A DNA stretch of 64,000 bases, taken from positions 310,001 through 374,000 of the forward strand of contig KV918776.1 of the NCBI GenBank assembly GCA_002049455.2, read 5' to 3'. This document shows, piece by piece, positions 28,863 to 39,713 of this stretch. Below the pieces are notes generated by a model. The model did not search any database. It was not told where the DNA came from and saw only the letters and a list, made by a program, of their open reading frames with translations. The stretch comes from Porphyra umbilicalis. Lineage: Eukaryota; Rhodophyta; Bangiophyceae; Bangiales; Bangiaceae. Position 1 is the stretch's first letter. Each line of letters starts with the position of its first letter. A program made the position numbers and the translations under genes.

Positions 28863-30160
28863 CTGAAAGCGCGTTCGCGAAAACACCCTGGACTTGCGAA
28901 ACGACAAAACTATTTTCACACGACGAAAGATAGACCAGAGAGTCACGAGCATGTCTTGAGGATGTGCTCTGACAAGTGGGCAACGCCGCTCAGACACAAG
29001 GCTACCTACACCTCGCCACTGTCTCGCAACGCCAACAGAGCCTCCATGTATTTTTTCCACCCCATTCTCACCCACACCAAAGGGCGGCCACCATGGAAGC
29101 CCCGTACAATCACCCTGACACCATTTCCGCCGCGGTGACCACGTTCGTGGGACTGCGGACCAGCGGGGCGACCGCGGCGGGTGTCGACTCCCCCCCCATC
29201 CCGTCTTCACTCTTTCCCACTCACGTGGTGCAAGCAGTAAGCCTCGCATCCCCCGCAGCGACGTGCCGCTCGGCGCCGACGCCCGCCGCGCCGCCGCGCC
29301 CCGACTGAGCCGCCGTCGGCGGCGCGTCCGCGCGTGCGCGGCGGCGGCGACGCGCCGCTACCGCGGCTCCGGCGCTCACACGCTGCGCGCCTCAGTGCGG
29401 GGGGCGGCTCGGGGTGCGCCCGACTGGGGCCCCTGCCCCATCGGCTGACAGGCCGGCCGCCGCGTACCCGCCGCTGCTGCCACGAGGGGCGAGGGGGGGG
29501 GCGACGCTGCGACACCGGCGACCATCGGGGCGGCCGCCACAGGCCACCCCCACGCGCTCAAACGCGCAGCGTCGACGGGGGGCACCCGCTGGTGGGGGCG
29601 AGGACCAGCAGCGGCGGGGGGCAGGGTCGGACGTGCCCCAATCCCGGCGGGACCCCACGCCATTGAGGGGGGAGGCCGAAGCCAGCGCCGCCGCTGCCGT
29701 GCATGATCCGAAGGTGCCCCACCGCGGGCGGTGGAGGGGACACCCGCCGGCTGGGCGCCGCCGCGGCGATCCTGCATGACCGCTCCGAGGGCCGCCACGC
29801 GACGGGCGGCGGCGGCAGCGACGCCGCTGCCGCCGCGGGGGTGGCCGAGTAGCCCCTACGGCAGCGGCGGTCGCGCATCCGACTGCGGCAGCTGCGCGTG
29901 GCGGCAGGCGGACGAGGCCCACGCGCCGCCACTGAGGGGGCCTCAACCGCCACCGCCACCGCCGCCGCCGCCACCGCTGCCACCACCGCGGCCGCCGGTC
30001 GCCCCTGCATGCGGGCGCGCGTCCCACGCGTGGTCTTCCACCGCCCACCGCCGCGTCGGCGGCAGGTGCGGCGGCAACGCCTGCAGCGGCGGTGGCCGCC
30101 GCCCCCACCCACCACACGCGGGTGTACCGCGCGTAGGACACGGCGCGCGGCTGGGCGGCC
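28863..30160. repeat. Dispersed repeat family, copy A
   Basis: It begins CTGAAAGCGCGTTCGCGAAA and is collinear with copy B (32158 on) for at least 900 bases, including the stretches near 29080-29120 and 29530-29660. The start is sharp: the sequences before it differ between copies. The interior is very GC-rich with no transposase frame. Minus-strand frames of A and B translate similarly (GAPRRRC, PPPAGAPRR), but this may follow from DNA similarity alone. It is probably a non-autonomous transposon; class unknown. Confidence 0.6.
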
Positions 30161-30700
30161 GCGAAAAGAATGGACGGGCGGCATGGTCCACCACAAGCTG
30201 GTCGTCTCGCCGCCTCGGCCGCCGCCGCCTCGCTCGGCGGGTGACGGCGTCACCAGCGCGGCGGCCGACACGTCGCCGTCGCCGCCGCCTCCGGCCGCAC
30301 TCCCCCCCCCCACCTCCAGCGCCGCCGTGCATGGCGGATGACGTGCGGAGCTGGTAGTCTCCACTTGACCCGCCGCCCTGGCCGCCGCCGCCTCGCTCGG
30401 CGGGTATGGCGTCGCCGCCGCGGCGGCCGACACGTCTCCGTCGTCGCCGCCCCCGGCCACACTCGCCCTCACTCCTCCCTCTCCGCGTTTCACGACCGAT
30501 GACATGCGGTCCACGTCGACCACAACCACAGCGCCCCCACACCGCCGCCGGTGCCTGGCCCCCGCCGCCCACCGTCGCCGTCTCGCTCAGAGGGTGTGGC
30601 GGCGTCACCGGCGCAGCGCCCAACACGTCGCAATCCCCGCCGCCTCCCGTCCCACACCGCCCCCACCCCCCACCACCGAGCACCCTCCCACCCCGACCGG
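30160..30700. repeat. Degenerate GC-rich tandem repeat at the end of copy A
   Basis: Three units, near 30185-30310, 30360-30465 and 30565-30670, share CGCCGTCTCGCTC-like and CCGACACGTCGCC-like cores. No coding role is supported. Confidence 0.5.
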
Positions 30701-30917
30701 CTCCCAATCATCAACGTACCCACAAAAGACACGCAGCTCTTCCTCCAGCCCCTACACCCTGCAACGCCCATGCTCCGTCGGGGGCCGCCACATCCCCGAT
30801 CCAGTCGACCACGGGCAACGGGAACGGCCACAACCGCTCGGGCAGCCACGCGATGGGCGACCGCTCAACCCCCCATTCGAACGTTTGAAAGGAAAGCGCT
30901 CTCTCAGGCCTCTGAAG

Positions 30918-31784
30918 CATGGATTGCAGCAATATAATGTATGCATTATATTATTTAGATTAATTCATGAATTAATCAAAAAATTAATTCATCGGCCCTT
31001 CGAGCCCCTTGAATTAATTAAACTTATGGCAGGTACAGCCATTTACACCAGGACTCACCAGGACTGCGTCGTTGCGCCGTATTCCTCGGCGCTTGCAACC
31101 GTCCGGGGGCGGTAGCACCCATGACTTGGGTGGCACCCTGCCGGCAGCCACGAGGAGCTTAGCGGCGGCTGGCGGCCGGGATGGCTCCGTCCCGTCGACC
31201 TCAGCGTCGTGCTCGGCGCCGACCCCCGCGGGAGTGGCGGGGCCGGCCGCTGCCACGGCCGCAGCGGCTGGCGGCCGGGGCGTCTGCTCTCCTTTCGGCC
31301 TGCCCTGGTGTGGCTGCGGCCTGCCGTGTCCCGCCGACCACGGTGGGTGCCGGGGGGCTCCGCCCCCACCCCTGCCGCGCTATGGGCGGTGCTGGTGGCA
31401 GTGGGGCTTCCAGTACGAGGTAAAGGGGGTGATGGAGCATGACCGCCGGCACCTCCCGTGGCAGTGGGACGCTCAGATGAGTTGGGGGGGAGCATGGTGC
31501 ACAAGCCCGTGGTGGGAACACGTACTGGGAAAGGGGGGGGGCGGTGGGGGTGCGACGCGCTGGTGCCGTGTGTGTGTGCGGGCGGGAATCTGCTCAAGTG
31601 TCCTCTGTACAAATGCCGACGCCGTCGTGGTGCTCAGCGAGGGAGGTACGTGTTCTCGATTGGTCCATCTTCGTCAAAAAATGTAATGAAATGCATTAAA
31701 AATGATAAAATCAAAAAATGAAGTTAATTAATTAATTAATTAATTAAAGCCGGAGGAAAAAATGTATCATTTTTTCCATCCATG
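30918..31784. mobile_element. Second hAT-like non-autonomous element
   Basis: The 867-bp insert has short inverted ends (CATGGATTG left, CATGGATGG as reverse complement at right) and a perfect 8-bp duplication CTCTGAAG at 30910-30917 and 31785-31792. The outer 100 bases on each side are AT-rich, with an ATTAATTA-type run near 31722-31747; the centre is GC-rich. No transposase frame. The 8-bp duplication points to the hAT superfamily; the CATGGAT end is not the canonical CAGGG. Confidence 0.75.
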
Positions 31785-31792
31785 CTCTGAAG

Positions 31793-32157
31793 CCACCTTT
31801 TCGGCAAGTCCCAAAAACTTACGCGAGCGTGCCCACATTCGCCACCGTCAACCCGCCCTCACGACCCCGCAAACACCGCACCTGCCCTCACGTACCTTTT
31901 TAACCACGATCTACTCCCGCGGACCGTACGGACGATGAAGACGTCGCCACCTCGTGAAAACTCGTACGATCGTCGGGCGGACCTGTGCGCTTCTTTCCAT
32001 GGTCAAGAGACAATCTGGGGACGTCGCCGGACAACGTACGACGCAAAAAGGCCCGCCCGGGACGGTTTTGGTCAAGTACTCCCGCAACGTGCACTGGAAA
32101 AGGCAACTTATTTTTCAACGTGCGGGTGTGTAGAGTACCCTGTACTAAAGTCCAGGG
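31793..32157. other. Spacer before dispersed repeat copy B
   Basis: No gene supported. It ends with AAGTCCAGG, which pairs with CCTGGACTT just inside copy B. Confidence 0.4.
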
Positions 32158-33400
32158 AACTGAAAGCGCGTTCGCGAAAACACCCTGGACTTGCGAAACG
32201 ACAAAACCGTTTTCACACGACCAAAGGTTGACAAGAGCGTCACGTGCATATTCTGAAGGTGCTCTGACAAAAGGCAACGCTGCTCAGACACAATGCCACC
32301 TACACCTACGCCACTGTCTCGCCACACCAAAACAGCTTCTTTGTCTTTTTCCCACCCCTTTCTTACCCACACCACAGGGCGGCCACCACGGGAGCCCCGT
32401 ACAATCGCCCTTGCGCAGTTTCCGCCACGCAGACCACGCGAGTGGACGGCGGACCAGCGGGACGACCTCGCGGGGCTTTGAACCCCCCCCCACCCTGTCC
32501 TCACGCGCTCCCAAGTCCTTTGCGCCAGAGGAAGGCCCCGCATCCCCATCGTCGGCGTGGCGCTCGGCGCCGGCGCCTGCCGCGCCGCCGTGCCCCCACC
32601 GAGCCGCCGTCGGCGTCGTGGCCGCGGGTGCGCGGCGGCGGCGGCGCGCCGCTTCCGCAGCACCCGCGCGCACATGCGCGACGCCTTGGTGCGGGAGGCG
32701 GCTCAGGGTGCGCCCTACCGGGGGCCCCCGCCCCATCGGGCGGCGGGGCGGCCGCTGCATGCCCGTCGCCGCTGCCAGGTGAGGCGGGGGGGTGCCGACG
32801 CTGCGGCGGCGACGGCCGTAGGGACGGCCGCCACAGGCCGCCCCCACGCGAGCACACGCGCAGCGTCGACGGGGTGCACCCGCCGGCGGGGGCGAGGACC
32901 ACCGGCAGCGAGGGGCAGGGTCGGGAGTGCCCCAATCCCGTCCCGGCGCCACGCCATCGAAAGGGGGGGGCGAAGCCAGCAGAAGCGCCGCCGTGGGAGG
33001 CCCGACGGCGCCACACCGCGGGCGGCCGTGGCGGCGCCCGCCGGCCGGCCTCCGCCACGGTAGTCGCGCGCCACCGCCGACGCCACGGCGGCGGGGCGAA
33101 AGCGCAGCCGTGTCTTCGGCCACCACCCTCATGGGCATGCCAGTGGACGCCGCGGCGACAGAGGTGGCGGCAGTGGCGGCAGGGCGCGGTGGCTGGGGCG
33201 CCACCAGCCCGCCGGGGGGGCGCGCCGTCCCCCGCGCCCAACCGCCCCGGCGGCCGCCGCACGACGGGCGGTGGTGGCTACCGTGCCGCCGCCGCCGCCG
33301 CGCCCGCGCCCCGCCACCACGCGGGATCGTCAGAAAGTGTGGTCCACCGAACGAAAGCAGAACGTGGGTGATCGTTCAGGAACGACGCCAAGCGTTTCGA
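32158..33400. repeat. Dispersed repeat family, copy B
   Basis: It begins CTGAAAGCGCGTTCGCGAAA like copy A and stays collinear with it to about 33010. A TTTCGTCGTGT motif near 33411-33421 resembles the reverse complement of ACACGACGAAA in the first 70 bases of copy A and may be near the other end. Confidence 0.6.
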
Positions 33401-33703
33401 AAGCGTTTTTTTTCGTCGTGTCAGCGAAGACCCAACGGACCGAGGTTTCGTCGTCGGCACGTCACCCCCCCCGCCCAAAGGCACCTGTGGAAGGGGCGTC
33501 GCTAGGACCCAGTCAGCATGGTTGAGCCCCCGCCTCGGGATTGTTTTTTGGGAGTGTGCTTGTGGGTATAGGCAACTTGACATCAAGACACAGACCGTGA
33601 TTCTTGTGGAGCTGTCAGATCACAACGATGCCCAATGAGACATGAGTATTTCGATGACAGCCAACCAAAGCTCGGCAGTTTTTCTGGAAGAAGGGAACCG
33701 ATC
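33401..33703. other. Spacer before the copia element
   Basis: No gene recognised; ends at the AACCC target site. Confidence 0.4.
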
Positions 33704-33708
33704 AACCC

Positions 33709-34126
33709 TGTTGAATCGCAGTGGGGATAGGGGTTGGGGGACCACGGTGAAGTGGTTGAGTGGCTTGAGCTTGTGTGTGTGTGTGCGAACGTGCTTTGTT
33801 GGTTGTCCTAAGGTTCGCCCGCCTCTCCCAACCGAGAGCACCTCTCAAATAGTCCCCACCGGCCCAAGTGCTCCCCCCTCTCGCGCCCACACCGACGCCC
33901 ACGCCCTCGCACCAAATCGAATCACTCACCAAATCAAAAGCCACTAGAGCAAAGCGAAGATCAAATCCAAAACATGCCAAAAGTAACGCCCCAAGATGAC
34001 CCAACACAAATGTGTGCAACTTGACCACGTCTTGCAAATGTACCATGTGGGGTACCATAAGGGTCACCGACCATCATCCATCCGCGAACCGCCAGTGGAG
34101 TCGGCGACGAGCATCACAGTCCAACA
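33709..34126 (-). repeat. 3' LTR of the copia element
   Basis: Plus-strand ends are TGTTG and CAACA. It contains a GT run near 33773-33785. Identical to 38250-38667. Confidence 0.95.
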
Positions 34127-34137
34127 CTCCTCCTTGC
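34127..34137 (-). other. Polypurine tract of the copia element
   Basis: On the coding strand GCAAGGAGGAG lies directly before the 3' LTR, as expected for the plus-strand primer. Confidence 0.65.
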
Positions 34138-34161
34138 TTGTTGCCGCGGCGGTTCTTGTAT

Positions 34162-37100
34162 TCAGCAAAGCCCCATGGCCTCGACATGCTTGTCGTGCTT
34201 GGTCTTGCCGAGCTCCTTCGTCATCGGGTCCGCCACCATGTCGTCCGTTGCACAATGCTCCAGTGTCACCTTGTCCGTCGTGATGGCCTCGCGCACAAAG
34301 TGGTAGCGAATGTCGATGTGCTTAGTGCGCTTGTGCTCGACGGGGTTCTTGGAGAAGTCAATGCACCCGCTGTTGTCGACCTTGATGTTGATCGGCCCGC
34401 CCCAGATCGCTGTCCGCAGCCCTTGAGTTGCCACGCTTTGCACGAGCTTGTTGAGCCAAACAGCTTCCTTGCTGGCCTCACATAGAGCCATGTACTCGGC
34501 TTCCATCGTCGACAGCGCCACCGTCTTCTGCAACTTAGAACCCCAGCTGACGGCTGCTCCGCCAAAGATGAAGGTGAAGCCCGTCGTAGAACGTCGCGTC
34601 TCGTGGTCACCCGCCCAGTCGGCATCACTAAAGCCTTGTAGAACACAGGAAGAGTTCTTGTCGAAGACCAGCCCCTTGTCCATCGAACCCTTGACGTACC
34701 GTAGAACGCGCTTGATCGCCGCCCAATGCTCCTTGCCGTAGCACGAAACAAACCGACTCAGCTTCCCGATAGCGAAGGCGAGGTCAGGACGTGTCCCGAC
34801 CATCAGGTACATCAGACTGCCGACGGCTTCGCGGTAGGGCAGCGCGTCGTCGCTCTCGTCGGCCTTGACCAGCTGCAGGCCCACCTCCAGCGGCGTTCCG
34901 ATCGGGTTGCACTCCGCCATCCCGAACTTCTCCAGCACTTGCGCCGCATACTTTCCCTGCGACAGCTTGAGGGTGCCCAACGCCTTTTCACGCCTAATCT
35001 ATAGCCCGAGGATGACCTTCGCCTCGCCCAGGTCCTTCATCTCAAAACGCTTTTGCAGAGCGTCCTTAATCTTGTAGATCGCCGCCAGGCTTGATGCCAC
35101 CAACAGGAGATCGTCGACGTACACCAGGACGATGATGATTTCGCCGTCATCCATGAGGAGGTAGAGGCATGCATCCGGGTCAATGTTGTCAAACCCCTGC
35201 GACTTGAGGAAGTCGTCGAGCTTGGCGTACCACATCTTGGGAGCTTGCTTCAGCCCATACAGCGCTTGGAGGAGACGGCACACTTTGTCAGGATACGTCG
35301 GATCGACATAGCCGTCTGGCTGCTCCATGTAGACCTCCTCGTCAAGGTCGCCGTTGAGGAATGCCGTCTTGACGTCCATCTGATGTAGCTCCCACCCGTT
35401 CGCCGCCGTTATCGCCAGGATGCATCGAATGGTGGTGAACTTGGCCACCGGCGCGAACGTCTCGTTGAAGTCGAGCCCCTTGATCTGCCGGTTCCCCATG
35501 AAGCACAGGCGCGCCTTGTGACGCGTCGTGTTGTTCCCGTTCTTGTCAACCTCGTTCTTGACCTTGTAAACCCACTTGCCCTTCAGCACGCGTCGACTGG
35601 CCGGGCGATCCGTCAAGCGCCAAGTCTTGTTCTTGCGGATGGCCTCCATCTCCTCGTCCATGGCAATCTGCCACTTAGCCGATTCCTGCCCTTGAACGGC
35701 TTGCACGTACGTCGTGGGCGCCTCGTGAGCAACCAGGCTCACCGGGCGCCAGTACTCGACAGGGGGTCGCCGCGCTCTGCCGCTCCGACGCAGCGTGTCT
35801 TGAGAGCCGCCACAACCTTGATTGTCGTCCGCGGACTTGTCAGATCCATCGTCTTGCTTGTCATCCTTGTCGTCATTGTCAGCATTCACGTCTCCGCCGT
35901 CGCTTTCAGAGCGCAAACCCGTCTCGACTCCGACGTTTTCGTCTCCGGGAAGCTCCTCTGCAACTTCTGCCACCTCGCTTACGTTCGTCTCGGCGAACAC
36001 GACGCTTCGTGCCTTGACGACCTTGCCGTCGTCGAGGATGACCTTGTACGCCTTGCTGCCGTCGGGATAGCCTAAGAAGACGCCCTTCGCCGCCTTGTCG
36101 CCAAACTTGCCGTCGATGTGACTCTTGTGCAGCACCACCCAGCATGTCGACCCAAACACCCGCATGTGGCTTACGTCGGGCTTATTTCCGGTCCACAGCT
36201 CAAAAGGCGTCTTGCCGACGGGAAGCGCCCGGCTGGTGACGCGGTTCTTGATGTAGACCGCCGTCTGAATGGCATCCGCCCAAAGGTCTTGATCGACGTC
36301 CTTGTGTCGCATCATGGTGCGAGCCATCTCCACGAGAACTCGGTTGAGCCGCTCAGCAACCCCGTTCTGCTGCGGCGTGTCGGGTACCGTGGTCTGGTGC
36401 GTCGTGCCGTTCTCATCGTGAAGAGCCTTGAATGCATTCGACACATACTCGCCGCCATTATCGGAGCGTAGGATCTTGATCTTGGTTCCCGTGTGCAGCT
36501 GGGCCTTCGTCAGCCACTTCTTGTACTCCGAGAGCAGATCGCTCTTCTTCTGCAGGAAGACCACGTCTGTCCAGCGGGAGAAGTCGTCAGTGAAGGTGCC
36601 AAAGTAGAGCGCACCGCCACGCGACGGCTCCGACATTGGCCCGCCCAGGTCCGAGTGCACGAGCTGCAGGCGCTTGCTGACTCGACCTCCTCCTGCACTA
36701 GGCATAGGCGTCATAGCTGCCTTCCCATACACGCACGGCTCGCAGACGTCCTTGACCGCCATGGAAGAGCACTTGAGTCCATTGATGTCCTTGTTCTTGA
36801 TCATCCGCTTAACGCCAGCCACGTTCACGTGCCCAAGGCGCTCATGCCAAAGCTGAAGGGAGGCCACCGCAGCAATATCCAACAGTGGAGCCATGTCCAG
36901 GTGGTAGAGCCCACTCTTCCGCGTGCCGCACGCAGCGACCTTGTCGCTAATCTTGATGATCGTCTTACCGCCCTTGAATGACACTTTCGCACCACGTTCC
37001 TCCATCATGCCGACCGACATGAGGTTGAAGCCCATGGTAGGAACATGGAGTACCTTCTCCAACTTGATCTTGCGCGTCTTGCCGTGAACGATGACATTGA

Positions 37101-38088
37101 GCACGACGGTTCCGACGCCCGCCGTGGCTACGGACCCCTTGTCACCCATGGTGACGCTGCGTCCCGTGGTCGTCTGGTAGTCTTCGAAGCACCCGCGCAT
37201 CCAGCACATGTGTGCAGACGCCGCAGAATCGACAAGCCACGACTTGGAGATGTCATCGGTGTCAGCCGCATTGCCCACCAGACAGATGGCGTCGTCGCTG
37301 TCGCTACCATCGTCAGCCGCAATCGCGGCCACCTTGTCCTGTCTCTGCTTCTTGGCCTTGAGCTCTGGGCAATCGTGAGAGATATGCCCAAACTTATGGC
37401 AGTAGTAGCACTCGATCTTGGAGAGGTCACCACGGCGGCCTTGACCTCGATAGTTGGCGCCGACGAGTGCCATGTCGCCAATGCGCTTCGTCGCCGGTGA
37501 CTTGTCCGCCTGCCGCCGCTCCTCCTGAAGCAAGCGGCTCTTGACAAAGTCGAGGCTTAGCTCGTCCTCGCCCTTGGCGTCGAGAGCCACCAGCAGGTTC
37601 TCGTACTTGGACGTCAGCCCGTTCAGGACGCTCATGGCAACGTCCATCTCCGTCACCTCGCCGCCCATGGCCTTAAGGTTCTCGCCGAGGTTACGCACGC
37701 GGTTGATGTAGCCCAGCATGCCCTCGCCGACGGTCATTTCGACGGTGTAGAACTCGCGTCGCGCCTTCATCTTGTCCATCAAACTCTTGCGCTGGAAGAC
37801 ACCTTGCAGCGTCGACCACATTTCCGCCGTCGTCTTGCAGCCCGCCACGTGCTCGAGCTGCTCAGATCCAAGGGTAAGCCCGATGATGGCGCTCGACTTC
37901 GTGTCTCGACGCTTCCACACCGCCAACTCGCGGGCATCCGCGTCCGTCGGCTTGCCATCTTCGTCAAGCATATCGTCCAGGTCGCGCAGCGCAAGGACCA
38001 TCTTAATGCGCTGACGCCACTCGTGGAAGTTCGTCTCCGTCACCTTGTCGATCTTGATGCCGCCCATGCCGGCAGCGCCTCCGTCCAT
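34162..38088 (-). pseudogene. Copia gag-pol region, about one break
   Basis: The gag part starts MDGGAAGMGGIKIDKVTETN and carries a UBN2-type region and a CCHC knuckle (CYYCHKFGHISHDC) near residue 230. Then come the protease (WLVDSAASAHM), the integrase with its zinc-binding HHCC start and DDE core (HSDLGGPMSE, LRSDNGGEY), the reverse transcriptase (WKWVYKVK-like start, VLVYVDDLLLVASS with the YVDD active site) and RNase H near the 3' end. Order integrase before reverse transcriptase fixes it as copia. Coding strand is minus. The region is nearly whole, with about one break, and probably recently lost or nearly kept function. Confidence 0.93.
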
Positions 38089-38234
38089 GATGTCTTCTTG
38101 TCGTAGCGCCCGACCTTGCCGAGCCGTTCGCCTTGACCGTCACGTCCTTGAACCACCTTGACCTCGTCTTCTTCGCACTTGCCGCGACCGCCGCGACATC
38201 AGCTGGCACACCTTGCTCTTGTCACAGCCCCGGC

Positions 38235-38249
38235 TCTGGGCCCATAACC
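38235..38249 (-). other. Primer-binding site matching the anticodon region of initiator tRNA-Met
   Basis: Directly inside the 5' LTR the coding strand reads GGTTATGGGCCCAG, complementary to the CTGGGCCCATAACC of the anticodon stem-loop of eukaryotic initiator tRNA-Met. Drosophila copia and yeast Ty5 are known to prime from such a half tRNA, not from the 3' CCA end. Confidence 0.75.
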
Positions 38250-38667
38250 TGTTGAATCGCAGTGGGGATAGGGGTTGGGGGACCACGGTGAAGTGGTTGA
38301 GTGGCTTGAGCTTGTGTGTGTGTGTGCGAACGTGCTTTGTTGGTTGTCCTAAGGTTCGCCCGCCTCTCCCAACCGAGAGCACCTCTCAAATAGTCCCCAC
38401 CGGCCCAAGTGCTCCCCCCTCTCGCGCCCACACCGACGCCCACGCCCTCGCACCAAATCGAATCACTCACCAAATCAAAAGCCACTAGAGCAAAGCGAAG
38501 ATCAAATCCAAAACATGCCAAAAGTAACGCCCCAAGATGACCCAACACAAATGTGTGCAACTTGACCACGTCTTGCAAATGTACCATGTGGGGTACCATA
38601 AGGGTCACCGACCATCATCCATCCGCGAACCGCCAGTGGAGTCGGCGACGAGCATCACAGTCCAACA
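38250..38667 (-). repeat. 5' LTR of the copia element
   Basis: Same 418 bases as the 3' LTR, followed outward by the AACCC duplication. Confidence 0.95.
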
Positions 38668-38672
38668 AACCC

Positions 38673-39713
38673 CTGGGCGCCTTGTCAGTTTCCTCGGCAA
38701 TTGCCGCATGTTCAGGTACTCTATGGCGACTGGATGAAATCAAATACCTCCAGTCCCCTGGAGCGGCACCTCAAGGGTCGCTCCGGGATACCTGGAGGAG
38801 GGGCCCCTTTTTTGTAGACGCAAGTCTTTATCGTCGTCGGTTTGTGCTAGCACATGCGGTTTGATTGGTCGGCTGCTCGCACATTAGGGCTAGGACACAA
38901 GGTTCTTGGCGAGAGCGACCCCGTCGTGCTCGCACCCGTCGCTGACTTGACGGTTTTCTCACGTCTCTCGATTGGAAGGGAGCCAGAATGGGCATAGTGG
39001 CAGCCGATAGAGCGGCAGGACATTCACGCAGCACCACGTCGCCTGTACAACACACTACCAGGACTGAGGACAGCCCCCAAGCCTGCGAGAGTGCGGCCGC
39101 CTCCGACGGTAGTCGGCACCAGAGGTCACCTCCATTGCTTGTGTATCTGCCACTGACGGCTGCAGTGCGCAGTAGCGGTTGTCACATGTGGCTGATGCAT
39201 TGAATGCCCGTGTCTCCGCGTTCCCCCCCCAGCCCGTGCCCCTGCCATCCACCACCTGCTCTTCCCCATGATGCGCCAGGTCATGGCTCGTGCAAAATTT
39301 CGCGTAGAATGCCCCTCTCCCTGCTGCTAGTCCGAACGCTGTAACAACGGATGTTGCGTGGAGCATGAAGGGGGCGTGCCTAGAGGGACATTTAGAAACA
39401 CTACATCCAGACACTGTTGCCGTGCCCTCGAGTATTCTTGCCCATCTGGTCGCCAACGCTGCCAGTTCCCGGAACAATCCAAACAGCCATTGTGGGCTCT
39501 CGAAGTCGGTACTGTGGGACCGAGCGTCGCCACCAACACATTGTTCTATCGTACGGCTCCCGGTCAGCGGAACGTGCGCTGAAGCTTGTTTCTGAGACAT
39601 CCGAGGGGGTCACAAGGACAGTCGCCAAATCTTGCAGGCAGGAATGAGAGAACAACCATTGTCTTTAGCAACGCAGATAAGAAGGGAAACATACAAGGTA
39701 AGCACGAACGCCC
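38673..39713. other. Spacer with an imperfect hairpin
   Basis: No gene recognised between the copia element and the Plavaka-like gene. A strong imperfect hairpin lies at 38746-38805. Confidence 0.4.
38746..38805. repeat. Imperfect hairpin followed by a T run
   Basis: CCTCCAG pairs with CTGGAGG and GGAGCG with CGCTCC, and GGGGCCCCTTTTTTG follows. It could be a transposon end or a structured RNA; nothing decides. Confidence 0.4.

Larger units (their letters stand above)
33709..38667 (-). mobile_element. Ty1/copia LTR retrotransposon, nearly whole and young
   Basis: A 4,959-bp element on the minus strand with two 418-bp LTRs that are identical by direct reading, flanked by AACCC at 33704-33708 and 38668-38672. 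Identical LTRs mean a very recent insertion. The internal part carries one long gag-pol region in copia order (gag, protease, integrase, reverse transcriptase, RNase H). It looks almost whole, with about one break in the coding region. Confidence 0.95.

Noticed and set aside
28396-28983. Minus-strand peptide SCENSFVVSQVQGVFANALS found at all three dispersed-repeat copies
   Set aside because: It is explained by nucleotide conservation of the repeat start; the frames around it differ between copies.
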